NCBI RefSeq assembly: GCF_002440635.1
Contig: NZ_DJUW01000027.1
Location: 1-60,534, forward strand
Source: Novosphingobium sp. UBA6272
GTDB taxonomy: Bacteria > Pseudomonadota > Alphaproteobacteria > Sphingomonadales > Sphingomonadaceae
Direction of reading: 5' to 3'
Length of the DNA: 60,534 nt
The notes under the pieces are model-generated. The model ran no database searches, was not told where the DNA came from, and saw only the letters and a program-made list of their open reading frames with translations. How positions within the stretch are numbered: position 1 is the stretch's first letter; each line of letters starts with the position of its first letter. The translations under genes were made by a program, and so were the position numbers. Positions 1-8,051 of the stretch are shown piece by piece.

Positions 1-926
1 GCCAAACCGGCAGCAGGCCAAGATATCGACTTTCAACCGATCCTCGGAGCCTGATTGCCCGCGAAAACGCCCTGGTCAGCTTCTGTTTGGACGCAGGCTC
101 GAGCGTATGGGTAAGCTCGCAGCAGGATCAAGCCGCAGCTCGAACAACAGCGACAGCGCTCCGGACCAGAGTCGATGGGCTCATGACCGCAAATCCAACT
201 TGGGGGCCAGGTTGGGCATTGTCCGAGATCGCCAAGTCTGAGGACACCAAAGACAAAGATATCAAGCCCTTGGCCAAACTGCTGTCCCAGAAGTGTGAGA
301 ACACCAAGGGCGACGAAAATCCCGGAGTGATCGCATACCAAAATATGGGTGGTCAGCTTGGGGAGTTTGCTGACGATGAAGGCATCAAAGGTGTTTGGTA
401 CCTTGGCCTAAACGGCACTCTCGCACGGTCCAACTACGGCTATCTTACGCAGACCCCATTGACCAAATCCGAAGTCAGTAAGACCAAGTACAAGGTGCAA
501 GGGTTTGGTGGATGGATCTTCCCTTCAGGCAACGCATCACTCACCGGATGGTTCTCGTATGCAAGGACGTTCACCCCCGGCGAAGATGTTGAGCTCTGCG
601 CACCCAACGGAGTTGGGTCTCAGATTCAGTGCTTTACCGGGGCTCTTGGCGCACCTGTCCAATCGGATCGATACACGGTCGGTGGAGAAGCGAGAGTGCT
701 GTTTGCCCTTGGACGGTCAGCTGACAGTGCCAAAATCGGTATCGCTCCAACCGTAAGCTATGAAGTGAAGAGCGATGCATTCTATCTGGAATTGCCAGTC
801 TACCTTGCACCCGCGAAGGATGGCAAACGCCTCAATGGCGGAGTTCGCATGGCCTATGACACATCAAAAGACGACTTCGCCATAGGTCTGTTTGTGGGGG
901 TGCCCTTCTCGATATTCTTCAATTGA
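1..926 (+). CDS. hypothetical protein, 5' end outside window
   Basis: The reading frame (codons counted from base 3) is already open at the left edge, so the true start lies outside the window; the first possible in-window start, a TTG at 87, has no convincing ribosome binding site. The visible part ends at a TGA at 924-926. The last 200 or so residues alternate short hydrophobic/aromatic stretches with Gly and Asn turns and the protein ends in Phe-Phe-Asn, which suggests a beta-rich, perhaps outer-membrane or secreted, protein. I recognise no family and assign no function. It is followed by a strong hairpin, so it is probably the last gene of its unit. Confidence 0.6.
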   Translation, partial: QTGSRPRYRLSTDPRSLIARENALVSFCLDAGSSVWVSSQQDQAAARTTATALRTRVDGLMTANPTWGPGWALSEIAKSEDTKDKDIKPLAKLLSQKCENTKGDENPGVIAYQNMGGQLGEFADDEGIKGVWYLGLNGTLARSNYGYLTQTPLTKSEVSKTKYKVQGFGGWIFPSGNASLTGWFSYARTFTPGEDVELCAPNGVGSQIQCFTGALGAPVQSDRYTVGGEARVLFALGRSADSAKIGIAPTVSYEVKSDAFYLELPVYLAPAKDGKRLNGGVRMAYDTSKDDFAIGLFVGVPFSIFFN

Positions 927-974
927 GGCATCCACCAACGCCCCATCTCCCTCGGCGAACGACATTGACTCCCC

Positions 975-1000
975 TGCCCCCGCGCGCGAGGGCGGGGGCA
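975..1000 (+). terminator. intergenic hairpin, probable terminator
   Basis: Perfect 9-bp stem TGCCCCCGC (975-983) / GCGGGGGCA (992-1000) with an 8-base loop, followed by GTCATTTTC. It lies 50 bases after the first gene and before the M13 peptidase gene. The T-tract is short, so termination strength is uncertain. A near copy of the stem occurs at 14705-14728. Confidence 0.6.
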
Positions 1001-1055
1001 GTCATTTTCGGGTCCGGTAGTGCCGGTAGCCCAAGCGATTTGGGAGTTTGCCATC

Positions 1056-3083
1056 ATGAAGTCACGCCTGCTGATCGCCGGTGCCGCGCTTGCCGCGCTG
1101 GCCGTACCGTTCGCCACTGCCCAGCTTGGCGCCCAGGTTGCAGAGGTTGTCGCCAAGGCCCGGATCGGGGCCTGGGGTTTTGATGCCACCGGCCAGGACA
1201 AGTCGGTCAAACCCGGCGACGATTTCTTCCGCTTCGTTTCGGGCGCCTGGTACGACAAGGCCGAGATCCCGGCCGATCGTCCCAGCCTGGGCACGTTCTA
1301 TGACCTGCGCGAAACGACCCAGGATCAGGTCAAGAGCCTGATCACTGCCGCTCCGGCGACCAGCAAGGTTGGCGCCTTCTATGCCAGCTTCATGGATGAA
1401 AAGCGCCTCGAGGCGGTCGGCCTCGCTCCGCTCAAGCGCGATGTCGCCGCAGTCAACGCGATCCAGACCAAGGCCCAGTTCGCTCGTTACATGGGCGCCA
1501 CAAATGGCCGCTTCGGCAGCTCGGTGATCGACATGGGGGTTGGCGCGGATACCGCCAATCCGGAAATCAACGTGCTCTATCTGGGTCAGGGCGGAATCGG
1601 CCTGCCCGAGCGCGAGTACTATTTCGCCGACCAGTTCAAGAAGCAGCGCGAGGCCTACAAGGCCTATATCGTCCGCACGATGAAGATGCTGGGCAATGCC
1701 GATCCGGAAAAGGCCGCCGACATCATCATGGGCTTCGAAGCCGAGATCGCCTACAAGAGCTGGAAGATTGCCGATCGCCGCCAGATCGAAAAGGTCAACA
1801 ATCCGATGAGCTCGGCCGAACTGGCCAGCTATGCCCCGGGTCTGGACTGGGCGCAGTACTTTGCCGGGGCCAAGGTGCCCGCGCAAAAGCGGCTGATCGT
1901 GGGTGAGAACACGGCGGTCAAGGCAATCGCGCAGATCTATGCCCAGACCCCGCTTTCCACGCTGAAGCTGTGGCAGACCTTCCATGTCGCAGATCAGGCC
2001 GCGCCCTATCTGAACAAAGCGATGGTCGATAACCGCTTTGAATATACCAAGACCCTGTCGGGCGTTGCGGTCAACCGCGAACGCTGGAAGCGCGGCGTCG
2101 ACCTGGTCGGTGGTCAGCTCGGCGAGCTGGTCGGCCAGGAATATGTCGCCAAGTTCTTCCCGCCTTCGTCGAAGGCCAAGATGGAAGTGCTGGTCGCCAA
2201 TCTGAAGGTCGCCATGGCCAGCCGGATCAAGAGCAACAGCTGGATGAGCGACACGACCAAGGCCGCCGCGCTCGAAAAGCTCAGCAAGATGGAAGTGATG
2301 GTCGGCTATCCCGACAAGTGGCGTTCCTATGCCGGCCTCAACATCGTGGCGGGTGACCTGTACGGCAACGTCCAGCGCGCTGGACAGTTCAACGCCGCCT
2401 ACAACATGGCGGACCTTGGCAAGAAGGTCGATCGCAAGAAGTGGGGCATGAACCCGCAGACCGTGAACGCCTATAATGGCGGGCTGGAAAACAAGATCGT
2501 CTTCCCGGCCGGCATCCTGCAGGCACCGTTCTTCGATCCCAACGCCGACGATGCGGTCAACTATGGCGCGATCGGCGGCGTGATCGGGCACGAGATCATC
2601 CACGGGTTCGACGATCAGGGCCGCAAGATCGATGCCACCGGCGCGGTGCGTGACTGGTGGACCGCGGAAGACGCCAAGCGCTTTGAAGAGCAGGCCAAGA
2701 TCTTCGGCGCGCAATATGCCGCGTTCGAAGTGGTGCCGGGTGCCTTCATCAACCCCGACCTGACCATGGGCGAAAACATCGCCGATCTGGGCGGGATCTC
2801 GATCGCGCTCGACGCCTACCGCACCGCACTTGGCGGCAAGGATGCGCCGGTGCTTGACGGGATGAGCGGCGAACAGCGCGTGCTGCTGGCCTGGGCGCAG
2901 GTCTGGCGGGCCAAGGCCCGTGAAACCTCGCTGCGCAATCAGGTCGCGACCGATCCGCACAGCCCGGCCCAGTATCGCGCCTTCGCACCGCTGCGCAACG
3001 TCGATACCTGGTACGCCGCGTTCAACGTTCAGCCGGGCGACAAGCTTTACATCGCCCCCGATAAGCGTGCCCGCCTCTGGTAG
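1056..3083 (+). CDS. M13-family zinc endopeptidase (neprilysin/PepO-like), exported
   Basis: Predicted periplasmic or secreted metallopeptidase of 675 residues, typical for family M13 (neprilysin, endothelin-converting enzyme, PepO), which cleaves oligopeptides. The zinc motif HEIIH is at residues 512-516 in the context GHEIIHGFDDQGR, and the third ligand is Glu573 in ENIADLGG, the M13 signature. The Asn-Ala-Tyr substrate-binding segment is also present (NAYNGGLEN) and the protein ends in the usual Leu-Trp. The N-terminus is a signal peptide without a lipobox cysteine. The ATG at 1056 is chosen because GGGAG lies at 1042-1046; an in-frame GTG at 1020 would add residues before the signal peptide. 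The next gene encodes another secreted peptidase, so the pair may act together in peptide scavenging or envelope turnover (inference). Confidence 0.93.
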   Translation: MKSRLLIAGAALAALAVPFATAQLGAQVAEVVAKARIGAWGFDATGQDKSVKPGDDFFRFVSGAWYDKAEIPADRPSLGTFYDLRETTQDQVKSLITAAPATSKVGAFYASFMDEKRLEAVGLAPLKRDVAAVNAIQTKAQFARYMGATNGRFGSSVIDMGVGADTANPEINVLYLGQGGIGLPEREYYFADQFKKQREAYKAYIVRTMKMLGNADPEKAADIIMGFEAEIAYKSWKIADRRQIEKVNNPMSSAELASYAPGLDWAQYFAGAKVPAQKRLIVGENTAVKAIAQIYAQTPLSTLKLWQTFHVADQAAPYLNKAMVDNRFEYTKTLSGVAVNRERWKRGVDLVGGQLGELVGQEYVAKFFPPSSKAKMEVLVANLKVAMASRIKSNSWMSDTTKAAALEKLSKMEVMVGYPDKWRSYAGLNIVAGDLYGNVQRAGQFNAAYNMADLGKKVDRKKWGMNPQTVNAYNGGLENKIVFPAGILQAPFFDPNADDAVNYGAIGGVIGHEIIHGFDDQGRKIDATGAVRDWWTAEDAKRFEEQAKIFGAQYAAFEVVPGAFINPDLTMGENIADLGGISIALDAYRTALGGKDAPVLDGMSGEQRVLLAWAQVWRAKARETSLRNQVATDPHSPAQYRAFAPLRNVDTWYAAFNVQPGDKLYIAPDKRARLW

Positions 3084-3111
3084 GAGGCGGTATCGTTCAG
3101 TTGCCAGTCAC

Positions 3112-3135
3112 GGGGGCGGCGCTTAGGCTGCCCCC
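3112..3135 (+). terminator. GC-rich hairpin after the M13 gene
   Basis: Stem GGGGGCGGC (3112-3120) / GCTGCCCCC (3127-3135), nine pairs including one G-U wobble, loop GCTTAG. It sits between the M13 and M3 peptidase genes. No T-run follows, so it may be a weak terminator or a 3'-end stabiliser. Confidence 0.4.
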
Positions 3136-3165
3136 ATTGCCTTATCTGCCATGAGGATCCGATCC

Positions 3166-5343
3166 ATGCGCAAGCTTTCTCTAGTTTCGATGTCCGCTTT
3201 GGTCCTGGCCGGCTGTGCCGCTTCCAGCGCCGAACCCGCTCCGGCCCCGGTCGCCACGGCTACCCCGGCCCCCTACGCTCCGGCCATTCCCAAGGGCACC
3301 GGGATCTTCGCCGAGCCTTCGACACTGCCGTTCCAGGCCCCCGATTTCTCGAAGATCAAGGAAAGCGACTACGAACCCGCGATCGAGCAGGGAATCACCA
3401 TCTGGCTGGCCGAGATCGACGCGATCGCCAATAACCCTGCCGCACCCACATTTGATAACACGATGGTGGCGATGGAAAATTCGGGCCAGATGCTGACCCG
3501 GGTCTATTACGTGTTCGGCGCGCTGACTTCGGCCAACACCAACGACAACCTCGATGCGATCGACAGCCGCATGTCGCCCAAGCTGGCCGCGGCGCGCGAT
3601 GCGATTACGCTCAACCCCAAACTGTTCGCCCGGATCAAGACGCTTTACGATGCCCGTGACACACTGGGTCTGGCGCCGGACCAGATGCAGGTGCTGACGC
3701 TGGCTTATGAAAACATGGTCCGCAATGGTGCCAACCTGTCGGATGCCGACAAGGCCCGGCTGACCGACATCAATGGCCAGCTTTCGACCCTGCAGACCGA
3801 TTTCGGCCAGAAGCTGACCAAGGGCACCAAGGATGGCGCGCTGATGGTGACCGACCGCAAGGCGCTGGCCGGCCTGTCCGATGCCGACATAGCCGCCGCC
3901 GAAAAGACCGCGGCCGATCGCGGACTGGCCAAGGGCAGCTTCGTTCTGTCGATGCAGAACACCACCCAGCAGCCGCTCGCCGCATCGCTGACCAACCGCG
4001 CGACCCGTCAGGCTCTGTTCGAGAAAAGCTGGAACCGCAGCGAGCGCGGCGATGCCAACGATACCCGCGGCCTGATCACCAAGATCGCGGCACTGCGCGC
4101 GGAAAAGGCCAAGCTGCTCGGTTTTGACAGCTTCGCGGCCTATGCCCTGTCCGACCAGATGGCCAAGACCCCGGAGCGCGCGATCGGCCTGCTCGAAGGC
4201 TTCCTGCCCGCGCTGGGCGCCGCCCAGAAGAAGGACGCAGCCGATCTCAACGCGCTGATCAAGAAGCAGGGCGGCAAGTTCACCGTCACCCCGGGAGACT
4301 GGGACTATTACGCCGAGCAGCTGCGCAAGCAGCGCTACGCGCTCGACCAGAACGAGGTGAAGCCGTACCTGGAAATCACCAACGTGCTGGAAAACGGCGT
4401 GTTCTATGCCGCCAACCAGCTCTATGGCCTGACCTTCAAGAAGCGCACCGACATCCCGGTCTATCATCCGGATGTCACCGTCTACACCGTCTATGACCAG
4501 GACGGCAGCGAGCTGGCACTGTTCTATTTCGACCCGTGGAAGCGCGACAACAAGTCCGGCGGCGCGTGGATGTCGAACTTCGTCGACCAGAACGGGCTGA
4601 CCGGAACCAAGCCGGTGGTGTTCAATGTTGAGAACTTCACCAAGCCGGCAGCCGGCCAGCCGGCGCTGATCACCTGGGACGATGCCAACACCATGTTCCA
4701 TGAATTTGGCCATGCCCTTCACGGCATGCTGTCAAACCAGCGCTATCCCTCGATCTCTGGCACCAACACCGCGCGCGACTTCGTGGAGTTCCCCAGCCAG
4801 TTCATGGAAAACTTCATGACCGAGCCCAAGGTGCTGGCCAACTTCGCCAAGCACTACAAGACCGGCGCGCCGATGCCGGCCGAACTGATCGCCAAGATCG
4901 AAAAGGCCAATACCTTCAACCAGGGCTATGCACTGGGTGAAGTGATGACCGCGGCGCTGCTCGACCTGAAATGGCACTCGATGGGTCCGGGCATGACCCC
5001 CAGCGACGTCAACGCCTTTGAGCAGAGCACCATGGCCTCGCTCGACGCCAAGGGGCTGCAGACCAGCCTGGTGCCGAGCCGCTATCGCACCAGCTATTTC
5101 CGCCACATCTGGGGCGGCGGCTATGCCGCAGGCTATTACGCCTACAGCTGGACCGAGATGCTCGATCACGACGCCTATGCCTGGTTCAAGGAGAATGGCG
5201 GCATGACCCGCAAGAACGGGCAGCACATCCGCGACACCATCCTGTCGAAGGGCCATTCGCAGGACTATTCGGTGATGTACCGCAACTTCGCCGGGCGCGA
5301 TCCCAGCGTCGAACCGATGCTGAAGGCGCGCGGACTGAAGTAA
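3166..5343 (+). CDS. dcp: M3-family peptidyl-dipeptidase (Dcp-like), lipoprotein
   Basis: Zinc peptidase of 725 residues in family M3 (peptidyl-dipeptidase Dcp / oligopeptidase A), expected to trim peptides from the C-terminus or cleave short oligopeptides. The motif HEFGHALHG starts at residue 512 and the third ligand is the Glu in DFVEFPSQFMEN about 28 residues later, as is usual for M3. The N-terminus MRKLSLVSMSALVLAGC is a lipoprotein signal with lipobox LAGC, so the enzyme is likely anchored in the periplasm rather than cytosolic like E. coli Dcp. The start at 3166 is chosen because GAGGA lies 8 bases upstream; the earlier in-frame ATG at 3151 has no such site. A Pro/Ala-rich linker follows the cysteine. 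Confidence 0.93.
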   Translation: MRKLSLVSMSALVLAGCAASSAEPAPAPVATATPAPYAPAIPKGTGIFAEPSTLPFQAPDFSKIKESDYEPAIEQGITIWLAEIDAIANNPAAPTFDNTMVAMENSGQMLTRVYYVFGALTSANTNDNLDAIDSRMSPKLAAARDAITLNPKLFARIKTLYDARDTLGLAPDQMQVLTLAYENMVRNGANLSDADKARLTDINGQLSTLQTDFGQKLTKGTKDGALMVTDRKALAGLSDADIAAAEKTAADRGLAKGSFVLSMQNTTQQPLAASLTNRATRQALFEKSWNRSERGDANDTRGLITKIAALRAEKAKLLGFDSFAAYALSDQMAKTPERAIGLLEGFLPALGAAQKKDAADLNALIKKQGGKFTVTPGDWDYYAEQLRKQRYALDQNEVKPYLEITNVLENGVFYAANQLYGLTFKKRTDIPVYHPDVTVYTVYDQDGSELALFYFDPWKRDNKSGGAWMSNFVDQNGLTGTKPVVFNVENFTKPAAGQPALITWDDANTMFHEFGHALHGMLSNQRYPSISGTNTARDFVEFPSQFMENFMTEPKVLANFAKHYKTGAPMPAELIAKIEKANTFNQGYALGEVMTAALLDLKWHSMGPGMTPSDVNAFEQSTMASLDAKGLQTSLVPSRYRTSYFRHIWGGGYAAGYYAYSWTEMLDHDAYAWFKENGGMTRKNGQHIRDTILSKGHSQDYSVMYRNFAGRDPSVEPMLKARGLK

Positions 5344-5354
5344 GGCAAATTAGA

Positions 5355-5392
5355 TCCTCTCCATTTGCGGCATTCGCCAAAAATGGAGAGGA
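5355..5392. terminator. strong hairpin between convergent genes, likely bidirectional terminator
   Basis: Perfect 12-bp inverted repeat TCCTCTCCATTT (5355-5366) / AAATGGAGAGGA (5381-5392) with a 14-base loop. It fills the short space between the stop of the M3 peptidase gene (plus strand) and the stop of the btuD-like gene (minus strand), the right place to end transcription from both sides. Confidence 0.7.
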
Positions 5393-5393
5393 A

Positions 5394-6128
5394 CTAAACC
5401 ACCAGAGCCCGTGCGCCCGGATCGCCCAGCCAGCGCGCAGTTACGCCCCAGACCCGTTCGATAACCTCGGCCGACAGCGCCTGTTCGGGCGGACCATCGG
5501 CGACCACCTGGCCACCGTTCAGCACTACCACGCGCCCCGCATGGTTCATCGCCTGGGCCAGATCGTGCAGCACCAACGCCACGCCCAGTCCCTCCCCGGC
5601 CAGCTTGCGGAAATGCCGCAGCAGCGTCAGCTGGTGCGCCAGATCGAGGTTGGCGAGCGGCTCGTCGGCGAGCAGCCAGCATGGCTCGCCCGCCAGCACC
5701 CGCGCCAGCATCGCGCGGGCCCGCTCTCCGCCGGACAGGCGCGATAGCGGGCGCTGGCGGAAGTCGCTGAGCTGCATGTCGGCCAGAGCCCGGTCGATCG
5801 CCGCACGGTCGGCCTCGGCGCCCAGGTTCCACGGCAGACGGCCCAGCCCGGCCAGCACCTCAACCGACAGGTCCCAGGCCAGCTCGGCCTGCTGCGGCAG
5901 GAAACCGATCCGCCGGGCGCGGTCGGCCGGGTCGAGATCGGCCAGCAGATCGGCGTCGAGCCGGACAGACCCGCCGTCCAGCGGCAGAATCCCGGCGAGC
6001 GCGGTCAGCAGGCTGCTCTTGCCCGCGCCGTTGGGGCCGCAGATCGCGGTCACCTCACCCTGCCGCAATTGCAGGGTTACGCCGCCAAGCCGGGTGCCGA
6101 GGGAAAGCGATTGGGCGGCGATCGTCAT
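5394..6128 (-). CDS. btuD: ABC transporter ATPase, vitamin B12 uptake (BtuD-like)
   Basis: Cytoplasmic ATPase (244 residues) of an iron-siderophore/B12-type importer. Walker A GPNGAGKSS, signature LSGGERARA and Walker B WLLADEP are present, followed by the H-loop His in LVLHDLAQ. The start ATG at 6128 overlaps the stop of the permease gene (ATGA), so the two are probably translationally coupled. It is the last gene of the riboswitch-led btuB-btuF-btuC-btuD operon. The family also includes haem and siderophore ATPases; the assignment to B12 rests on the riboswitch and the receptor in the same operon. Confidence 0.88.
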   Translation of the reverse strand: MTIAAQSLSLGTRLGGVTLQLRQGEVTAICGPNGAGKSSLLTALAGILPLDGGSVRLDADLLADLDPADRARRIGFLPQQAELAWDLSVEVLAGLGRLPWNLGAEADRAAIDRALADMQLSDFRQRPLSRLSGGERARAMLARVLAGEPCWLLADEPLANLDLAHQLTLLRHFRKLAGEGLGVALVLHDLAQAMNHAGRVVVLNGGQVVADGPPEQALSAEVIERVWGVTARWLGDPGARALVV

Positions 6129-7084
6129 GCCAGCTCCCTCCGCATCCGCAGCAGCAACGCCAGGAAGAATGGCGCCCCCAACAGCGACAAGGCGATCCCC
6201 AGTCGCAGCTCGCTCTGCAGCGGCAGCACCCGGCACAGGCAATCGGCGACCAGCAACAGCAAGGCCCCGGCCAAGGCGCTCGGCACGATCAGTTGGGACG
6301 GGCGGCGATCGGTGTAACGGCGCATCAGGTGCGGCACGATCAGCCCGACAAAGCCGATGATTCCGGCCGCGGCGACCCCCGCACCGACCGTCAGCCCGAC
6401 CCCGCCGATCATCAGCAGCTGAAGCCGCCGCGGTTCAACCCCCAGCGAGCGCGCCGCTGCCTCGCCCAGCGTCAGTGCGTCGAGCGCCTTGCCGGCCCGC
6501 AGCAACAGCGCGATCCCGGCCACGGTCAGTGGTGCGGCGAACCACACCTCGTGCCACGACCGGTCGGTCAGCGCGCCCATCAGCCAGGTGACGATCTCGC
6601 TCATTGCGAAGGGCGTTGGCGAAAGGCTGATCGCCAGGCTCATCAGTGCCCCGGCCAGGCTGGCGATGATCATCCCGGCCAGGGTGAACAGCAGCGCCGA
6701 CCCGGTCCGTCCGGCGATCATGCCGAGCAAGGCCATTGCTCCGGCAGCACCCAGCAGCGCGAACAGCGGCAGGATCCAGGGGGTTCCGGCAAGGCCGGTC
6801 CAGAAGCTCAGCACCGCGCCCAGCGCTGCGCCGGGGGCGATCCCGAACAGTCCGGGATCGGCCAGCGGATTGCGGAGATAGCCCTGCATCGCCGCCCCCG
6901 CCGCGCCCAGCCCCGCGCCCAAAACCAGCGCCAGCACGGCGCGCGGCAGGCGCAGTTCGGTCAGGATTATCAGGGCGTTGGGAGACAGATCCGCGAACGG
7001 ATCGAGCCAGACCCGGCCTGCCAGCAGCGACAGCGGCGCGACCAGCACGATGCCGATCAGCAGCAGCAGGTTGGGCCGGCTCAC
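6125..7084 (-). CDS. btuC: ABC transporter permease, FecCD/BtuC family
   Basis: Inner-membrane permease of 319 residues with about ten hydrophobic segments. It contains the family-typical stretches RLPRAVLALVLGAGLGAAG near the N-terminus and GFVGLIVPHLMR in the coupling region of FecCD/BtuC permeases. The GTG at 7084 is chosen as start because it overlaps the stop of the upstream btuF-like gene (GTGA); a longer upstream reading would add a non-membrane extension. The 3' end overlaps the ATPase start. Within the riboswitch operon it is expected to move cobalamin from periplasm to cytoplasm with the ATPase and binding protein. Confidence 0.88.
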   Translation of the reverse strand: MSRPNLLLLIGIVLVAPLSLLAGRVWLDPFADLSPNALIILTELRLPRAVLALVLGAGLGAAGAAMQGYLRNPLADPGLFGIAPGAALGAVLSFWTGLAGTPWILPLFALLGAAGAMALLGMIAGRTGSALLFTLAGMIIASLAGALMSLAISLSPTPFAMSEIVTWLMGALTDRSWHEVWFAAPLTVAGIALLLRAGKALDALTLGEAAARSLGVEPRRLQLLMIGGVGLTVGAGVAAAGIIGFVGLIVPHLMRRYTDRRPSQLIVPSALAGALLLLVADCLCRVLPLQSELRLGIALSLLGAPFFLALLLRMRRELA

Positions 7085-7896
7085 AGCGAACGCCGCACTT
7101 GCGCCAGCCGCTCGGCGGCCTTGATGATCGTCGGCCCGCCGCACCACAGCAGCACCGGATCGAGCCGCTCACGCCGGGTCCGCGTCAGTCCGGCCAGCGC
7201 CGGATGCGAGAGCAGGCGGTCTTCTTCGGAATAGGTATTTCCAGCCGCCAGAATCAGCCGCGGCGGATCGGCCAGCATCACTTCCAGCGGCAGCATTTCG
7301 GCCTGATGCAGGCCCTTCTGGGCGGCGAAATTGACAAAGCCGGTGCGCGCCAGCAGTTCGGTGATAAGCGTCCCCTCGCCCGGCACGATCCCGCCCGATT
7401 GCCACACAACGGTCGGCACCGGCGGCCCCGGCGGCGGCGCCGCGGCGGCGAGCGCGGCGTCGATCTGCCTAACCAGCGCCTCGCCGCGCTCCGGATGCCC
7501 GGCGATCCTCGCGAGGCTGCGGATCTGCGCCTTGTTTTCGGCAATCGTCCCGGCCAGGCCAAACGCCTCGAACCGGTAGCCCAGCCGCTCCAGCGCCATC
7601 CGCGTGCCCGGCGCGGTAAAGCTTGAGCCAACCACCACCTGCGGACGCAGCGCCAGCACTTCCTCGACCGTCCCGCTGACCCCGGTCATCGCCCGGGCGC
7701 GGGCCAGGTCCATCGAGCTGGAGGCGGGGTCCTGGCTATAGCTGGAGATCGCCAGCAGCTGCTGTGGATCGGCGACCTCCGCCAGAATCGCATCTGTGCA
7801 GGGGTTGAGGCTGACGATGGTGGGGTGATTTTGCGGTGCCTTGACCTGCGGCGGCGCGGCGGGGGAGCATGCGGCGAGTAAAATTGGGAGAAGCAT
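7081..7896 (-). CDS. btuF: periplasmic cobalamin-binding lipoprotein (BtuF-like)
   Basis: Substrate-binding protein of 271 residues with the two-lobed Peripla_BP_2 pattern, including TIVSLNPCTDAILAEVAD near the N-terminus and the ALRPQVVVGSSF segment. The ATG at 7896 gives MLLPILLAAC, a short lipoprotein signal with lipobox LAAC; longer in-frame starts read into the intergenic palindrome and are unlikely. It overlaps the permease start by four bases. It probably collects B12 delivered by the BtuB receptor and hands it to the BtuCD-like transporter. Confidence 0.85.
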   Translation of the reverse strand: MLLPILLAACSPAAPPQVKAPQNHPTIVSLNPCTDAILAEVADPQQLLAISSYSQDPASSSMDLARARAMTGVSGTVEEVLALRPQVVVGSSFTAPGTRMALERLGYRFEAFGLAGTIAENKAQIRSLARIAGHPERGEALVRQIDAALAAAAPPPGPPVPTVVWQSGGIVPGEGTLITELLARTGFVNFAAQKGLHQAEMLPLEVMLADPPRLILAAGNTYSEEDRLLSHPALAGLTRTRRERLDPVLLWCGGPTIIKAAERLAQVRRSL

Positions 7897-7903
7897 CCAA
7901 ACG

Positions 7904-8040
7904 ATCCTCCCTGTTCGCGCCGCGAATGGGGAGGTGGCAGGGCGCAGCGCTGACGGTGGGGCCTTCGGCACTGGCGGAATGGCCCCACCGTCAGTCCCTT
8001 TGGGACTGCCACCTCCCCATCGCTTCGCGACAGGGAGGAT
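7904..8040. repeat. pair of 60-base palindromic units in inverted orientation inside the btu operon
   Basis: Two 60-base units, 7904-7963 and the reverse complement of 7981-8040, face each other across a 17-base centre. Shared blocks are ATCCTCCCTGT, ATGGGGAGGTGGCAG (7926-7940 against 8006-8020) and CTGACGGTGGGGCC (7950-7963 against 7981-7994). Between them are small stem-loops that differ in sequence but stay self-complementary (TCGCGCCGCGA against CGCGAAGCG; GGCGCAGCG against TCCCAAAGGGA). It lies between btuB and btuF and would form a large hairpin in the operon mRNA. I remember similar sequences scattered in sphingomonad genomes. Confidence 0.85.
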
Positions 8041-8051
8041 TTTGGCCGTTC

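Noticed and set aside
1020..1055. Earlier GTG start for the M13 peptidase
   Set aside because: It would place 12 residues before a normal signal peptide; the ATG at 1056 has a suitable GGGAG.
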